The notes under the pieces: model-generated
The model's input: the letters and a program-made list of their open reading frames with translations, nothing else
Database searches by the model: none
Told to the model about the DNA's origin: nothing
Made by a program: the position numbers and the translations under genes
Assembly (NCBI GenBank): GCA_964649415.1
Contig: CAZYSK010000008.1
Location: 67,771 to 131,770, forward strand
Reading direction: 5' to 3'
DNA from: CAZYSK01 sp964649415
GTDB lineage: Bacteria > Chloroflexota > Anaerolineae > B4-G1
Length of the DNA stretch: 64,000 bases
Shown here: positions 1 through 8,233 of the stretch, piece after piece
How positions within the stretch are numbered: position 1 is the first letter of the stretch
Layout of the letters: each line of letters opens with the position of its first letter

Positions 1-767
1 ATCATGTCGTTGTCCAGATCGAACTCGCCCGTGTCCTCGTTGAACCAGTCCCAACCCCACGAGACCGGCGGATAGAAACCATCCTGAATGCCGATCTGCC
101 CTCCCATGGCATCGTAGGGATCCAGCCCGACCTGCTGCATGTTGCCGGCACTGTCGAACTTCGTGAGGGCCTCGTGCCAGACGAGACACTCCTCCCACGT
201 AACAGGTGGGGCGTCGGGGTCAAGCCCGGCTTCCTCCACCATCCTGGCGTTGTAGTTCAGCCCATAGCGCAGAAAGCCCTCATCCGCCGGGACCCCGTAC
301 ATGGTCCCTTTGTAGAAAGCATCCTTCCAGGTACCCTCGAGGTAATTCTCCTGCTTGACGATCGAGCTGGTCGCCACCATATCGTCAATGGGAAGCAGCA
401 CATCGCGCGCCATATAGTCGAGATACTGGACGTTTGAAGCACCATCAGGGGGTGTTCCAGCGGCTACAGCGGTCAGTAGCGTTTCTGGAGCGTTAGGGAT
501 GGGCTTGAGCTCCAACGTGTCATCACCAAGGGCATCCTTGTACTCCTGCGTCGCCATCAGTCCATCTTCCCAAACCGGCAAGAAGTTGCCCCAAGAGAAC
601 CAGTATTGGATCACCTTACCTTCAGGTGCCGCGGGCTCCTCCACCGGCTCTGCGGGTTCCTCCGTTGGGGCTGGGGTTGGACCACCGCAAGCGGCCAGAG
701 TGAGGCCCGCTGCGGTCAGAGCACTCATACGCAAAAAATCGCGCCTGCTTAGCTTATTTTTCGCCAT
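1..767 (-). CDS. Sugar ABC transporter substrate-binding lipoprotein (partial, C-terminus beyond window)
   Basis: This is the N-terminal 255 residues of an extracellular solute-binding protein of the family 1 (maltose-type) class; the rest lies left of the window. The start at 767 is preceded by a GGAGGA ribosome site about 8 bases upstream. The leader carries a twin-arginine motif (SRRDFLRMSA) followed by a lipobox ending LAACGG, so it is probably a Tat-exported lipoprotein anchored outside the membrane. A P/E-rich linker follows, then WFSWGN and the usual binding-protein fold pattern (GTPPDG, YGVPADEGFLRYGLNYN). It is divergent from the regulator at 1207, the same arrangement as the binding protein at 39315-40775 and the regulator at 41145. 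Substrate is not readable from sequence. Confidence 0.9.
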   Translation of the reverse strand, partial: MAKNKLSRRDFLRMSALTAAGLTLAACGGPTPAPTEEPAEPVEEPAAPEGKVIQYWFSWGNFLPVWEDGLMATQEYKDALGDDTLELKPIPNAPETLLTAVAAGTPPDGASNVQYLDYMARDVLLPIDDMVATSSIVKQENYLEGTWKDAFYKGTMYGVPADEGFLRYGLNYNARMVEEAGLDPDAPPVTWEECLVWHEALTKFDSAGNMQQVGLDPYDAMGGQIGIQDGFYPPVSWGWDWFNEDTGEFDLDNDM

Positions 768-801
768 TCCTCTGTCCTCCTTGAACTTTGACTTAACTCT
801 C

Positions 802-842
802 ACAGTCTGGTAGACTGTACCTATGTGGATTTGGGTCCACAT
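802..842 (-). promoter_or_regulatory. Two operator-like palindromes upstream of the binding-protein gene
   Basis: ACAGTCT-GGT-AGACTGT (802-818) and ATGTGGA-6 nt-TCCACAT (823-842) are two adjacent perfect inverted repeats 35-75 bases upstream of the lipoprotein start at 767. Their position and symmetry suggest binding sites for a dimeric regulator of the sugar transporter. Which protein binds is unknown; the nearby regulator at 1207 is a candidate by proximity only. The rest of the 777-1148 spacer shows no convincing gene. Confidence 0.45.
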
Positions 843-1148
843 GTATCTGGTGTAGAGGTCATCCTTCCTGCGCATTATGGGAAAGCATGTCCCAAGCGCT
901 TGAGGCAGACCACAGTCCGCCGCTGGACCGTGGTCAAGCGAGAGCGCGCTGGGCTTCGTGCAACGGGAGTGGTGACCTCTACCCTCTTCCGCCTGCGTCG
1001 TTTCGAATACCCAACCACCTCCCTTCTGGTCCGTGCCCTCTTCCTTCGATTCTCGTCGCCTATCGGCACGGCAATCATGCCCGTCGGACAACGGGGAATA
1101 GACGCGTGGTATGGATCTGGCCCTTGTGGATAGGACGATACAACGACG

Positions 1149-1177
1149 TTGCCAACAACTGTCACCTACTATATAAT
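1149..1177 (+). promoter_or_regulatory. Sigma-70-like promoter for the HTH-receiver regulator
   Basis: TTGCCA (1149-1154) and TATAAT (1172-1177) are separated by 17 bases, a near-consensus housekeeping promoter. The predicted start of transcription is about 20 bases before the ATG at 1207. No strong Shine-Dalgarno sequence lies between them. Confidence 0.65.
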
Positions 1178-1206
1178 AACACAGAGTCTCCATCATGTAG
1201 GGCGGT

Positions 1207-2484
1207 ATGCGGTCAAAAAGCGGTCAAGAACTGGACAGGTTAACGCGAGACGAGTTCCTGGAATACCTGCACAATGACTTGGGACATCTCTACGACGCTG
1301 CCCTCCTGAGACAGAGTCCCCTCGCTACCCTCGTGGGCGTGGCAGGTCGGTTCGACGCGTCTTCGGCGCTGCGCAGCATGCTGACCGAGGCCATCAAGTC
1401 GTTGAAACCGAGTGACGATGAGCCGTCCCAATCCCGCGCCTGGCGGATCTATGACTCTCTCTTCTGCTGCTACGTACAGCGGTTGAGTCAGCAAGTAGTT
1501 GCAGACCAACTGGGCATCAGCGCCCGGCAGCTCAGGCGTGAGCAGCGTGCAGCCCTGGAAGTACTGGCTGATCGGCTCTGGACACAGTTCGACCTCGAGC
1601 GAAAGCCGCGCGAGGCCACAGATGTGCAAGAGAACACCCCCGCACAAGCTACAGCAGACAGGTCCACCGCAAGTGAAGAACTGGCCTGGCTGAAGGACGC
1701 CCCACTAGAAGAACCAACGGACCTAGGCCAGGCGCTGCTCGCCGTGCTCGACCTAGCTCGGCCGTTGGCCACCCAACATCGAGTCCGCCTGGAGACCAGA
1801 ATGACTGGTACTCTCCCCGATCTGGCCGTGCATCCGGTTGCCCTGAAGCAGACGCTGCTTAATCTGCTCAGTGTAGCCATCCCTCAGTCGCTAGACAACC
1901 AGGTGTGCGTCTCGGCCAGGCTAGTGCGATGGGATGTCGAGATCCAGGTACGGAGCGCAGAAGCCCCCTCGGAGGCCCCAGCGATTTCGGACGACGACGC
2001 AGCCAGCCTGGACATAGCTCACCAACTGACCGAGTTGTGCCGGGGCTGGCTGACTGTCTCGCACGATGAAAGAGCTTTTAGCGCCACGCTAACCCTCCCC
2101 GCCCTGGAGCAGTTGCCGGTACTGGCCGTTGACGACAACGCCGATACCCTACAATTGCTGCGGCGCTACACCGCCGGCACGCGCTATCACCTCATCGGCA
2201 CCCAAGACCCCGAACAGGTTCTGAGCCTGACAGAGAAGTTCTCCCCTCAAGTCATCGTGCTAGACGTGATGATGCCCCAGGTGGATGGCTGGAGAGTGCT
2301 GGGACGGCTGCGGCAGCATCCTCGTACAAGCCATATCCCCATCGTCGTGTGCACCATTCTGGCACAGGAAGCATTGGCTCTTTCCCTGGGCGCCAGCGCC
2401 TTTATCCGCAAGCCCGTCACGCGACAGGTTTTGCTGGCAACCCTTGATCATCAGGTTGCACCGATGGGGACAATACCTGGCTGA
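1207..2484 (+). CDS. HTH and response-receiver regulator (cassette 1)
   Basis: A 425-residue regulator in three parts. Residues about 15-130 form an alpha-helical domain with a helix-turn-helix-like stretch (QVVADQLGISARQLRREQ, about 96-113). Residues 170-300 resemble a degenerate histidine-kinase ATPase fold (LKQTLLNLLSVAIP matches an N-box region but lacks its Asn, and no G-boxes are seen). Residues 303-420 are a receiver with the acidic pair DD309-310, phosphoacceptor D353 (VLDVMMP) and K402. It probably takes phosphate from the hybrid kinase encoded convergently at 2417-4693; the two genes overlap tail to tail by 68 bases. A paralogue with the same order is at 41145-42431. DNA binding is inferred from the HTH-like segment. 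Confidence 0.8.
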   Translation: MRSKSGQELDRLTRDEFLEYLHNDLGHLYDAALLRQSPLATLVGVAGRFDASSALRSMLTEAIKSLKPSDDEPSQSRAWRIYDSLFCCYVQRLSQQVVADQLGISARQLRREQRAALEVLADRLWTQFDLERKPREATDVQENTPAQATADRSTASEELAWLKDAPLEEPTDLGQALLAVLDLARPLATQHRVRLETRMTGTLPDLAVHPVALKQTLLNLLSVAIPQSLDNQVCVSARLVRWDVEIQVRSAEAPSEAPAISDDDAASLDIAHQLTELCRGWLTVSHDERAFSATLTLPALEQLPVLAVDDNADTLQLLRRYTAGTRYHLIGTQDPEQVLSLTEKFSPQVIVLDVMMPQVDGWRVLGRLRQHPRTSHIPIVVCTILAQEALALSLGASAFIRKPVTRQVLLATLDHQVAPMGTIPG

Positions 2485-4693
2485 CAGCCTGGATACACGC
2501 CAGGAGATCGCGCACCGACAGCCCACCGCCCCGGGTCACTGCCAGCGTGTCGCTCACAATGGGCTCGCCTCTTGGGTCCGTGGCAGAGATGATGACCACC
2601 GGTATGTCCCGTATAGACACATCCTTGCTCTTTTCCCGCAACACCTGGAAGCCGTCCACCCTGGGCATAATCAAATCGAGCAGCATCACATCGGGCTGTC
2701 TTTCCCGCAGTAGATTGAGCGCTCGTTGTCCGCTCGTTGCCTGCAAGATGCAATAGTCGCGTTTTACCGAGGTAAGCATGCGCGCGAAGAGCTGTAGAAC
2801 CTCGGGATCGTCGTCCACCAACAGCACGCTCTTCACCCCGTCCCCCATCTCCTCCAACGTCGAGAGCAACATCTCGCGGGTGATCGGTTTCACCAGGTAG
2901 CGCACCACGCCAAGCTGCCTGGCAACCTCATCCACTCCGGGCACCCAACACATCACTGCAGGTATGCCGTACGGCAGGTCGGCCAACTGATCTCGTGTGA
3001 ATGGGAACCGATCTGTCACCCCGGCGAACGGGGATGCGTTTACAAGCAACGCTTGGGCCGGCGCCCGGCTCAACTCACGGGTGGCTTGCTCGACGTCCCG
3101 GACAGAGACGGTCTCCACATCATCCATATAGCGGTTGAACAACCGCTTCAGCGTCTCTCCCTCCTCCAGAACGACGAAGCGGGGGATCACTGTCGGTGCA
3201 GGCGCCTTGGATCGCCTGGTACGGGCTTTGTACTCGTACTCGCCATATGGGCTGAACCATCGCTTTGCGCCATCACCTGCTCGAACAACGGGAAGGGATG
3301 TGTCCAGCGGCAGACTGAAGTGAAACGTCGTGCCCACACCCACCTCGCTCTCCAGCCACACCTTCCCTCCGTGCATCTCCACGAACCGTTTGCTGATGCT
3401 CAGTCCCAGACCGCTTCCACCGTGGCGACGACGTATGGAGCCATCTATTTGATGAAACGGCTCAAAGAGCTTTTGTTGATCCTCCAAGGCAATGCCAGGA
3501 CCGGTATCAGTCACGCTGACCACGACATCGTCGTTTTCGCACCAAGCCCGTATTCGTACGCCCCCGTGCTCTGTGAAACGACCAGCGTTGCTTAGCAGGT
3601 TGAGCACCACCTGACGGATGCGCGTGCTGTCACAGAACACGGGCGGCAGGTCCGAGGGATACTCTGTCTCCAGGTAAAAGCCCCTGGACTCATAGAGCGC
3701 CCTCACCGCCAGGACTGCCTCATCTACGATCTCCTGTAGCGTAGTCCATTCCTTGATGAGAGCCATACGCCCGGCCTCGATCTGGCTGAGGTCGAGCACA
3801 TCGTCCACAAGTCTGGCCAGGTGCTGGCTGTTTCGCTGGATAGCGGCTATGTCGGCCAGAAGCTCGGGAGGCAGCCTGGCACCGTAGACCTGAGGCGACT
3901 GGGTGATCATCTCGCTAAACCCGATGATCATGTTCAGTGGCGTGCGCAGTTCGTGGCTCACGTTGGCCACAAACTCCTCTTTGGTACGGCGGGCATCCTC
4001 AGCAACCTGGTGCATCGCCTTGAGCCGGTCAGACAACCGGGCAAGTTCCCGATTGGCCAGAATGAGATCCTCCTGAGTCTGCTTGAACTCTATTCGCTGA
4101 TCGCGCGTCTCTTCCATTTTCTCCCGGGCCTGTTCAAAGCTGAAGATGGACCATTGAGTCACAGTAAGGAGCGCCCGTGTCGCAGCCCATCCAAGCATGC
4201 CAGAAACGGCTCCACCGACGATGATTATCGGACTGTAGGTAGAGAACCAAGACAGTGGCAACCGGCTCTCGGAGAGCCACCACAGGAGTCCGATCACCAG
4301 ACACTCGGCGAATATGCCGGCTGGCCAGGCCATAGTGACGGAGGCCACGAGAGGAAGCAGCATATAGAAAAACGCAATCTCGGGTCGCTGGAACAGGTAA
4401 GCGGCCAGACTGATAGCAACTGTTAACCCTATCAGCCAGATGGATTGAGCAAGCAGTAGCTGTCGTGGCAACAGCCGAATTGCGAGAGCTGAAGAGATAG
4501 CGATGACCAGTAAGATAAGTGAAACGCTAGGCACTGTGGTCCACAAGGATGTGAAGTTCGCCACCACATACCACACCAGACCCATACCACCCGTGGTGAA
4601 TATGAGTGTACGCAGTGTGGACTGCAGCAGTTCAGTGGTGGAGGAGACGAAGTCGAGATCAGTCCTTGGCGCCATACGCAGTCCGTACCACAT
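2417..4693 (-). CDS. Membrane hybrid sensor histidine kinase with two receiver-like domains (cassette 1)
   Basis: A 758-residue sensor. The ATG at 4693 is chosen because GGAGGTTCTC lies immediately upstream, although the frame stays open to 4744. About six membrane helices fill residues 25-185, followed by a coiled coil, then a HisKA domain with the H-box NVSHELRTPLN (His about 247) and a HATPase domain with DTGPGIA (about 396) and GLGL (about 428). A first receiver-like domain (about 503-618) has Asn (LLVNASP) where the phosphoacceptor Asp should be, so it is probably not phosphorylated. The last receiver has DDD (about 627) and D673 (LLLDLIMP), but Arg replaces the usual Lys (AVTRGG). It is paralogous to 42382-44628. 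The ligand is unknown; the binding-protein gene next door suggests sugar sensing. Confidence 0.88.
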   Translation of the reverse strand: MWYGLRMAPRTDLDFVSSTTELLQSTLRTLIFTTGGMGLVWYVVANFTSLWTTVPSVSLILLVIAISSALAIRLLPRQLLLAQSIWLIGLTVAISLAAYLFQRPEIAFFYMLLPLVASVTMAWPAGIFAECLVIGLLWWLSESRLPLSWFSTYSPIIIVGGAVSGMLGWAATRALLTVTQWSIFSFEQAREKMEETRDQRIEFKQTQEDLILANRELARLSDRLKAMHQVAEDARRTKEEFVANVSHELRTPLNMIIGFSEMITQSPQVYGARLPPELLADIAAIQRNSQHLARLVDDVLDLSQIEAGRMALIKEWTTLQEIVDEAVLAVRALYESRGFYLETEYPSDLPPVFCDSTRIRQVVLNLLSNAGRFTEHGGVRIRAWCENDDVVVSVTDTGPGIALEDQQKLFEPFHQIDGSIRRRHGGSGLGLSISKRFVEMHGGKVWLESEVGVGTTFHFSLPLDTSLPVVRAGDGAKRWFSPYGEYEYKARTRRSKAPAPTVIPRFVVLEEGETLKRLFNRYMDDVETVSVRDVEQATRELSRAPAQALLVNASPFAGVTDRFPFTRDQLADLPYGIPAVMCWVPGVDEVARQLGVVRYLVKPITREMLLSTLEEMGDGVKSVLLVDDDPEVLQLFARMLTSVKRDYCILQATSGQRALNLLRERQPDVMLLDLIMPRVDGFQVLREKSKDVSIRDIPVVIISATDPRGEPIVSDTLAVTRGGGLSVRDLLACIQAVSQVLSPSVQPDDQGLPAKPVA

Positions 4694-4887
4694 GAGAACC
4701 TCCGTAGCTTGCGCGGATCGCACCAGATTGCCGCTACCTGACAAAGACCATTTACTATCCTACCACGCATCAATGGGAGCCGCAATCACTTGGCGTGTTC
4801 ACCACCACCAATAGCGGCCCTGAAGGCCCTCCCGCCAGCCTGGGACATGGTTGACAAATCCAGCCCCCAACGGTACAATCTCCCCCA

Positions 4888-5736
4888 ATGCAGGAAAGCA
4901 TCAAACCACTAGACCGCAATCGCCTGAGCGTGCTGATGGCAGTGCTGTTGCTGGGCAGCCTGCTCTTCCGCTTTATTGAGCTACCTGAGCACACGTGGCA
5001 ATTGGAACTCCTGGGGTCGCCTCTATCGATTCGGGTGACCGGCACGTGGCTGCTGATCACGCTCATGGTGGGCCTGGTGTGCACGGGCACCAACCTGATC
5101 CTACACGACCATCCGCGTCTGGACGAGCATTCCGGGCGACCGGTATACGTCTCCTGGATTCTGCCCGGCATAGTGGCCGGGCTTGCTGCGCATCTGCTGG
5201 CGCGCACCGTCGTGTGGCCCATGTGGATCGGTGAGCTGTTCTTGATCGGCATTGGCATCAGCCTGGTCATCACCGCCGAGTACACCGCGATTGACCCGGA
5301 TGCGCCCGGCTATCCTCTGACCCGCCTCTCCCTCAACGTGCTGGCCTACCTGTTGGCCTTCACGCTGTTCGCCCTCATCTATCAGACGCGCAGCCGCAGC
5401 CTGGTGACCGCTACCTTGATGGTGATCGCAGCCGCGGTGCTGGCGCTGGACCTGTTAAGCGTAGCGGACGTGAAATTCCGGCGCGTGCTCCTGTTCGCCG
5501 GCATCATCGGCCTCGTCGTCGGAGAGAGCACGTGGGCTTTGAATTACTGGCGGATCAGCGCCTTGGGTGGCGGGCTGCTCCTGTTACTCGTGTTCTACAT
5601 CGTCACCAACGTAGCCCATCAACACCTCCTCGAGCGCCTGAGCGCGTCAACCCTGGCAGAATTCGCAACCGTCACCGTCATCGTGTTGATCGTCATCGGA
5701 CGCGCGACCAATGTCCGCTTTCTCAGAACCCCCTGA
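4888..5736 (+). CDS. Hypothetical polytopic membrane protein
   Basis: A 282-residue protein made almost entirely of hydrophobic helices (about eight predicted by eye, starting at SVLMAVLLLGSLLF near residue 15). There is a short hydrophilic loop after TNLILHDHPRLDEH and no recognisable catalytic motif. The family was not identified with confidence; it could be one of the uncharacterised integral membrane families common in Chloroflexota. The start at 4888 lacks a clear ribosome site. It stands alone between the kinase (opposite strand) and the glucan phosphorylase, so context gives no function. Confidence 0.65.
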   Translation: MQESIKPLDRNRLSVLMAVLLLGSLLFRFIELPEHTWQLELLGSPLSIRVTGTWLLITLMVGLVCTGTNLILHDHPRLDEHSGRPVYVSWILPGIVAGLAAHLLARTVVWPMWIGELFLIGIGISLVITAEYTAIDPDAPGYPLTRLSLNVLAYLLAFTLFALIYQTRSRSLVTATLMVIAAAVLALDLLSVADVKFRRVLLFAGIIGLVVGESTWALNYWRISALGGGLLLLLVFYIVTNVAHQHLLERLSASTLAEFATVTVIVLIVIGRATNVRFLRTP

Positions 5737-5782
5737 ATGAAATCCCAACAGATGCGGCCACTCTACTGTATGCAGGAAGCGA

Positions 5783-5840
5783 GGCGCCCCATTCCGATGG
5801 CGCTCCACTGTCCCTACAAAGACGCCATTCCGATGGCGCT
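5783..5840 (+). repeat. Two copies of a dispersed hairpin repeat (core CGCCAT-TCCG-ATGGCG)
   Basis: Two copies, at about 5783-5804 and 5823-5840, each fold as a stem with a UCCG tetraloop. The first has one extra base in the left arm. The second is preceded by TCCCTACAAAG, and the same arrangement recurs at 44749-44777. They lie in the spacer ahead of the glucan phosphorylase gene. Short translations across this stretch are not credible genes. Confidence 0.6.
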
Positions 5841-5942
5841 GTCAGACCACCAGGATGCTATGAACGACTGGCCCATGCAACTACCGGCGATCTGTAAAGG
5901 AACGCCTGCATTTCAACCTACCCTATCGTGAGAGGAAAGATC

Positions 5943-8114
5943 GTGAAAAGTGAGAGACACCCGCTATCGACCAAAATCCCACCGCGCATTGCACGCCTGG
6001 AGGAATTGGCGTACAACTTCTGGTGGAGCTGGCACCGGGAAGCCCGTGATCTGTTCAAGATGCTGGACTACCCGCTCTGGCGCAGCACCGGCCACAACCC
6101 GGTGAAGATGCTCCTGGAGGTCCCGCCCGAGCGGCTCCAGGAACTGGCATCCGACCCGCTCTTTCTCCGCCAATACGACGCCGTCTTGATCGCGCTTGAC
6201 TCTGACATAGGCAACGGGCACCTCTGGTTTCCGACGCAGTATGCCGACCTAAGCACTCGGCCAGTGGCCTACTTCTCCGCCGAGTTCGGATTGCACCAGT
6301 CGCTGCCCACCTACGCCGGAGGGCTGGGCGTCTTGGCGGGGGACCATTGCAAAGAGGCCAGCGACATCGGCCTGCCCTTCGTCGCGGTGGGCTTCCTGTA
6401 TGAGATGGGCTACTTCCGCCAGCGCATCACTGCCGATGGTTGGCAAGAGGCGATCTACCCGCGCTTCAATCCACCCGACGTCGCCATCCGCGAGGCACTG
6501 TGCAACGATGGAACGTGCCTCTTTGTCCCGGTCCAGGTGGGCGACCGCACGGTGCACCTGCAAGTGTGGCACGTCCAGGTCGGCCGCACGCACTTGTACC
6601 TGATGGACGCCGACCACGAGCAAAACGACCCTTGGGATCGAGAACTCACCGCCCGGCTCTATGGCGGGGATCGGGAGATGCGCATCCGGCAGGAGATCGT
6701 GCTCGGCATCGGAGGCGTGCGCGTGCTGCGCGCATTGGGCGTCGACCCACTCGTGTTCCACCTCAACGAGGGGCACTCGGCATTCCTGGTGCTGGAGCGC
6801 GCCCGCGAGATGGTGGAGATGGGACTCTCGTTCGATCAAGCGCGCCAGGCGGTCCAGGCAGCGGCCGTCTTCACCACCCACACGCCGGTACCGGCGGGGC
6901 ACGACGTCTTTGCCTACCACCTGATGGAGAAGTACTTCAACGCCTACTGGCCCCGCCTGGGGCTGAGCAGGGAGGAGTTCCTGAAGCTGGGATCCGGAGA
7001 GGGAGACATGGGGTTCAACATGACCCTGCTGGCGCTGCGCATGTGTGGGCAATGCAACGGCGTCAGCAGGCTGCACGGCGAAGTCTCGCGCCGCATGTGG
7101 CAGTCGGCCTGGCCCGACGTCCCAGAGGAGCAAGTGCCCATCGCACACATCACCAACGGCATCCACGTGCCGGCGTGGATCGGCGAAGCGGTGAACAAGG
7201 TCTGCCGCAAATACGTGGGGCCCGATTGGATCGAGCAGCACGACGACCCGGCAGTGTGGGAACGTATCCTCGACGTGCCGGAAGATGAGCTGTGGGCGGC
7301 CCACCGGCACCTGAAGGGCAAACTGATGAGCCTGATCCGAGAAAGGGCACGCAGGTACTACGTGGCAGGCGAGAGGGTCCCGGAGCAGGTGCTCTGCGCA
7401 GGGACCTTCCTCGACCCCGACGCGCTCACCATCGGCTTCGCCCGGCGCTTCACCACCTACAAGCGGGCCACTCTCATATTCCACGACATGGACCGGCTGA
7501 GGCACCTACTGCACGACCGCTATCGCCCCGTGCAGTTCATCTTCTCCGGCAAGGCTCACCCGGCCGACGAGGGAGCCAAACGGCTGCTTCAACAGGTCTA
7601 CAACACGGCCAAGGACCCGAGCATCGGGGGACGCATCGCATTCCTCGAGGACTACGACCTCCAGGTGGCACGCTACCTGGTGCAGGGCGTGGATGTGTGG
7701 CTGAACACCCCCCGCCGCCCCCACGAGGCCAGCGGCACGAGCGGACAGAAGGCCGCCATCAACGGCATTCCCAACCTGAGCGTGCTCGATGGCTGGTGGG
7801 CCGAGGGGTACAATGGAGCCAATGGCTGGGCCATTGACGCCAGACGGCGCTTCGAGGCGCTGGACGCCCAGGACACGGCAGACGCAGCCACGCTGTACCG
7901 CCTGCTCGAAGAAGAAGTGGCGCCGCTATTCTACAGGCGCGACGCGGACGGGGTGCCCCGGGGTTGGGTGCGCGTTATGAAAGAGGCAATCCGCACCGCG
8001 ATGCCCGTCTTCTGCACCCGCCGCATGGTCAAGGAATACACCGAGCGCCTCTACGTCCCGGCGGCAAAGCGCCTGGCGGAACTGAATGGCACCCTTGCCC
8101 TAAACAAAACCTGA
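5943..8114 (+). CDS. glgP: Alpha-glucan phosphorylase (GT35)
   Basis: Phosphorolyses glycogen or maltodextrin to glucose-1-phosphate in the cytoplasm using pyridoxal phosphate. The GTG at 5943 is preferred over the in-frame GTG at 5928 because AGAGGAAAG sits just before it, giving 723 residues. The N-terminus has the DUF3417-type helical domain (LEELAYNFWWSWHREA) found in the compact bacterial/archaeal phosphorylases. The catalytic core includes YFSAEFGLHQSLPTYAGGLG, HLNEGHSAF and the cofactor segment HEASGTSGQKAAINGI with Lys603 as the PLP lysine. Nothing is missing. It is a single gene, not part of an obvious glycogen operon; the membrane protein upstream may or may not be co-transcribed. 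Confidence 0.95.
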   Translation: MKSERHPLSTKIPPRIARLEELAYNFWWSWHREARDLFKMLDYPLWRSTGHNPVKMLLEVPPERLQELASDPLFLRQYDAVLIALDSDIGNGHLWFPTQYADLSTRPVAYFSAEFGLHQSLPTYAGGLGVLAGDHCKEASDIGLPFVAVGFLYEMGYFRQRITADGWQEAIYPRFNPPDVAIREALCNDGTCLFVPVQVGDRTVHLQVWHVQVGRTHLYLMDADHEQNDPWDRELTARLYGGDREMRIRQEIVLGIGGVRVLRALGVDPLVFHLNEGHSAFLVLERAREMVEMGLSFDQARQAVQAAAVFTTHTPVPAGHDVFAYHLMEKYFNAYWPRLGLSREEFLKLGSGEGDMGFNMTLLALRMCGQCNGVSRLHGEVSRRMWQSAWPDVPEEQVPIAHITNGIHVPAWIGEAVNKVCRKYVGPDWIEQHDDPAVWERILDVPEDELWAAHRHLKGKLMSLIRERARRYYVAGERVPEQVLCAGTFLDPDALTIGFARRFTTYKRATLIFHDMDRLRHLLHDRYRPVQFIFSGKAHPADEGAKRLLQQVYNTAKDPSIGGRIAFLEDYDLQVARYLVQGVDVWLNTPRRPHEASGTSGQKAAINGIPNLSVLDGWWAEGYNGANGWAIDARRRFEALDAQDTADAATLYRLLEEEVAPLFYRRDADGVPRGWVRVMKEAIRTAMPVFCTRRMVKEYTERLYVPAAKRLAELNGTLALNKT

Positions 8115-8144
8115 CAAAATGGACCGCCCGGATGTCTGCATCCA

Positions 8145-8162
8145 CCGACCGTCTGCGGTCGG
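8145..8162. repeat. Dispersed palindrome CCGACCG..CGGTCGG, copy 1
   Basis: CCGACCGTCTGCGGTCGG forms a hairpin with a 7-bp stem between the convergent glgP and sulfatase genes. An almost identical palindrome is at 51120-51137. It could help end transcription from both sides here, but no T-tract follows. Confidence 0.5.
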
Positions 8163-8233
8163 CAGCATCCCTGCCGGCATAAGGCCCGGCTTGAGAACCC
8201 GTCGGGTCTAGACCGTGAGGCCGCACCGGACGT

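Noticed and set aside
825..1243. Short open frames in the spacer before the first regulator
   Set aside because: They overlap each other on both strands, lack ribosome sites and cover the regulator promoter.
5737..5931. 64-codon open frame before glgP
   Set aside because: Begins at the stop of the membrane protein, crosses the hairpin repeats and has no ribosome site.
6249..7505. Long minus-strand open frame (418 codons)
   Set aside because: Antisense shadow of glgP caused by high GC; no family similarity or start signal.
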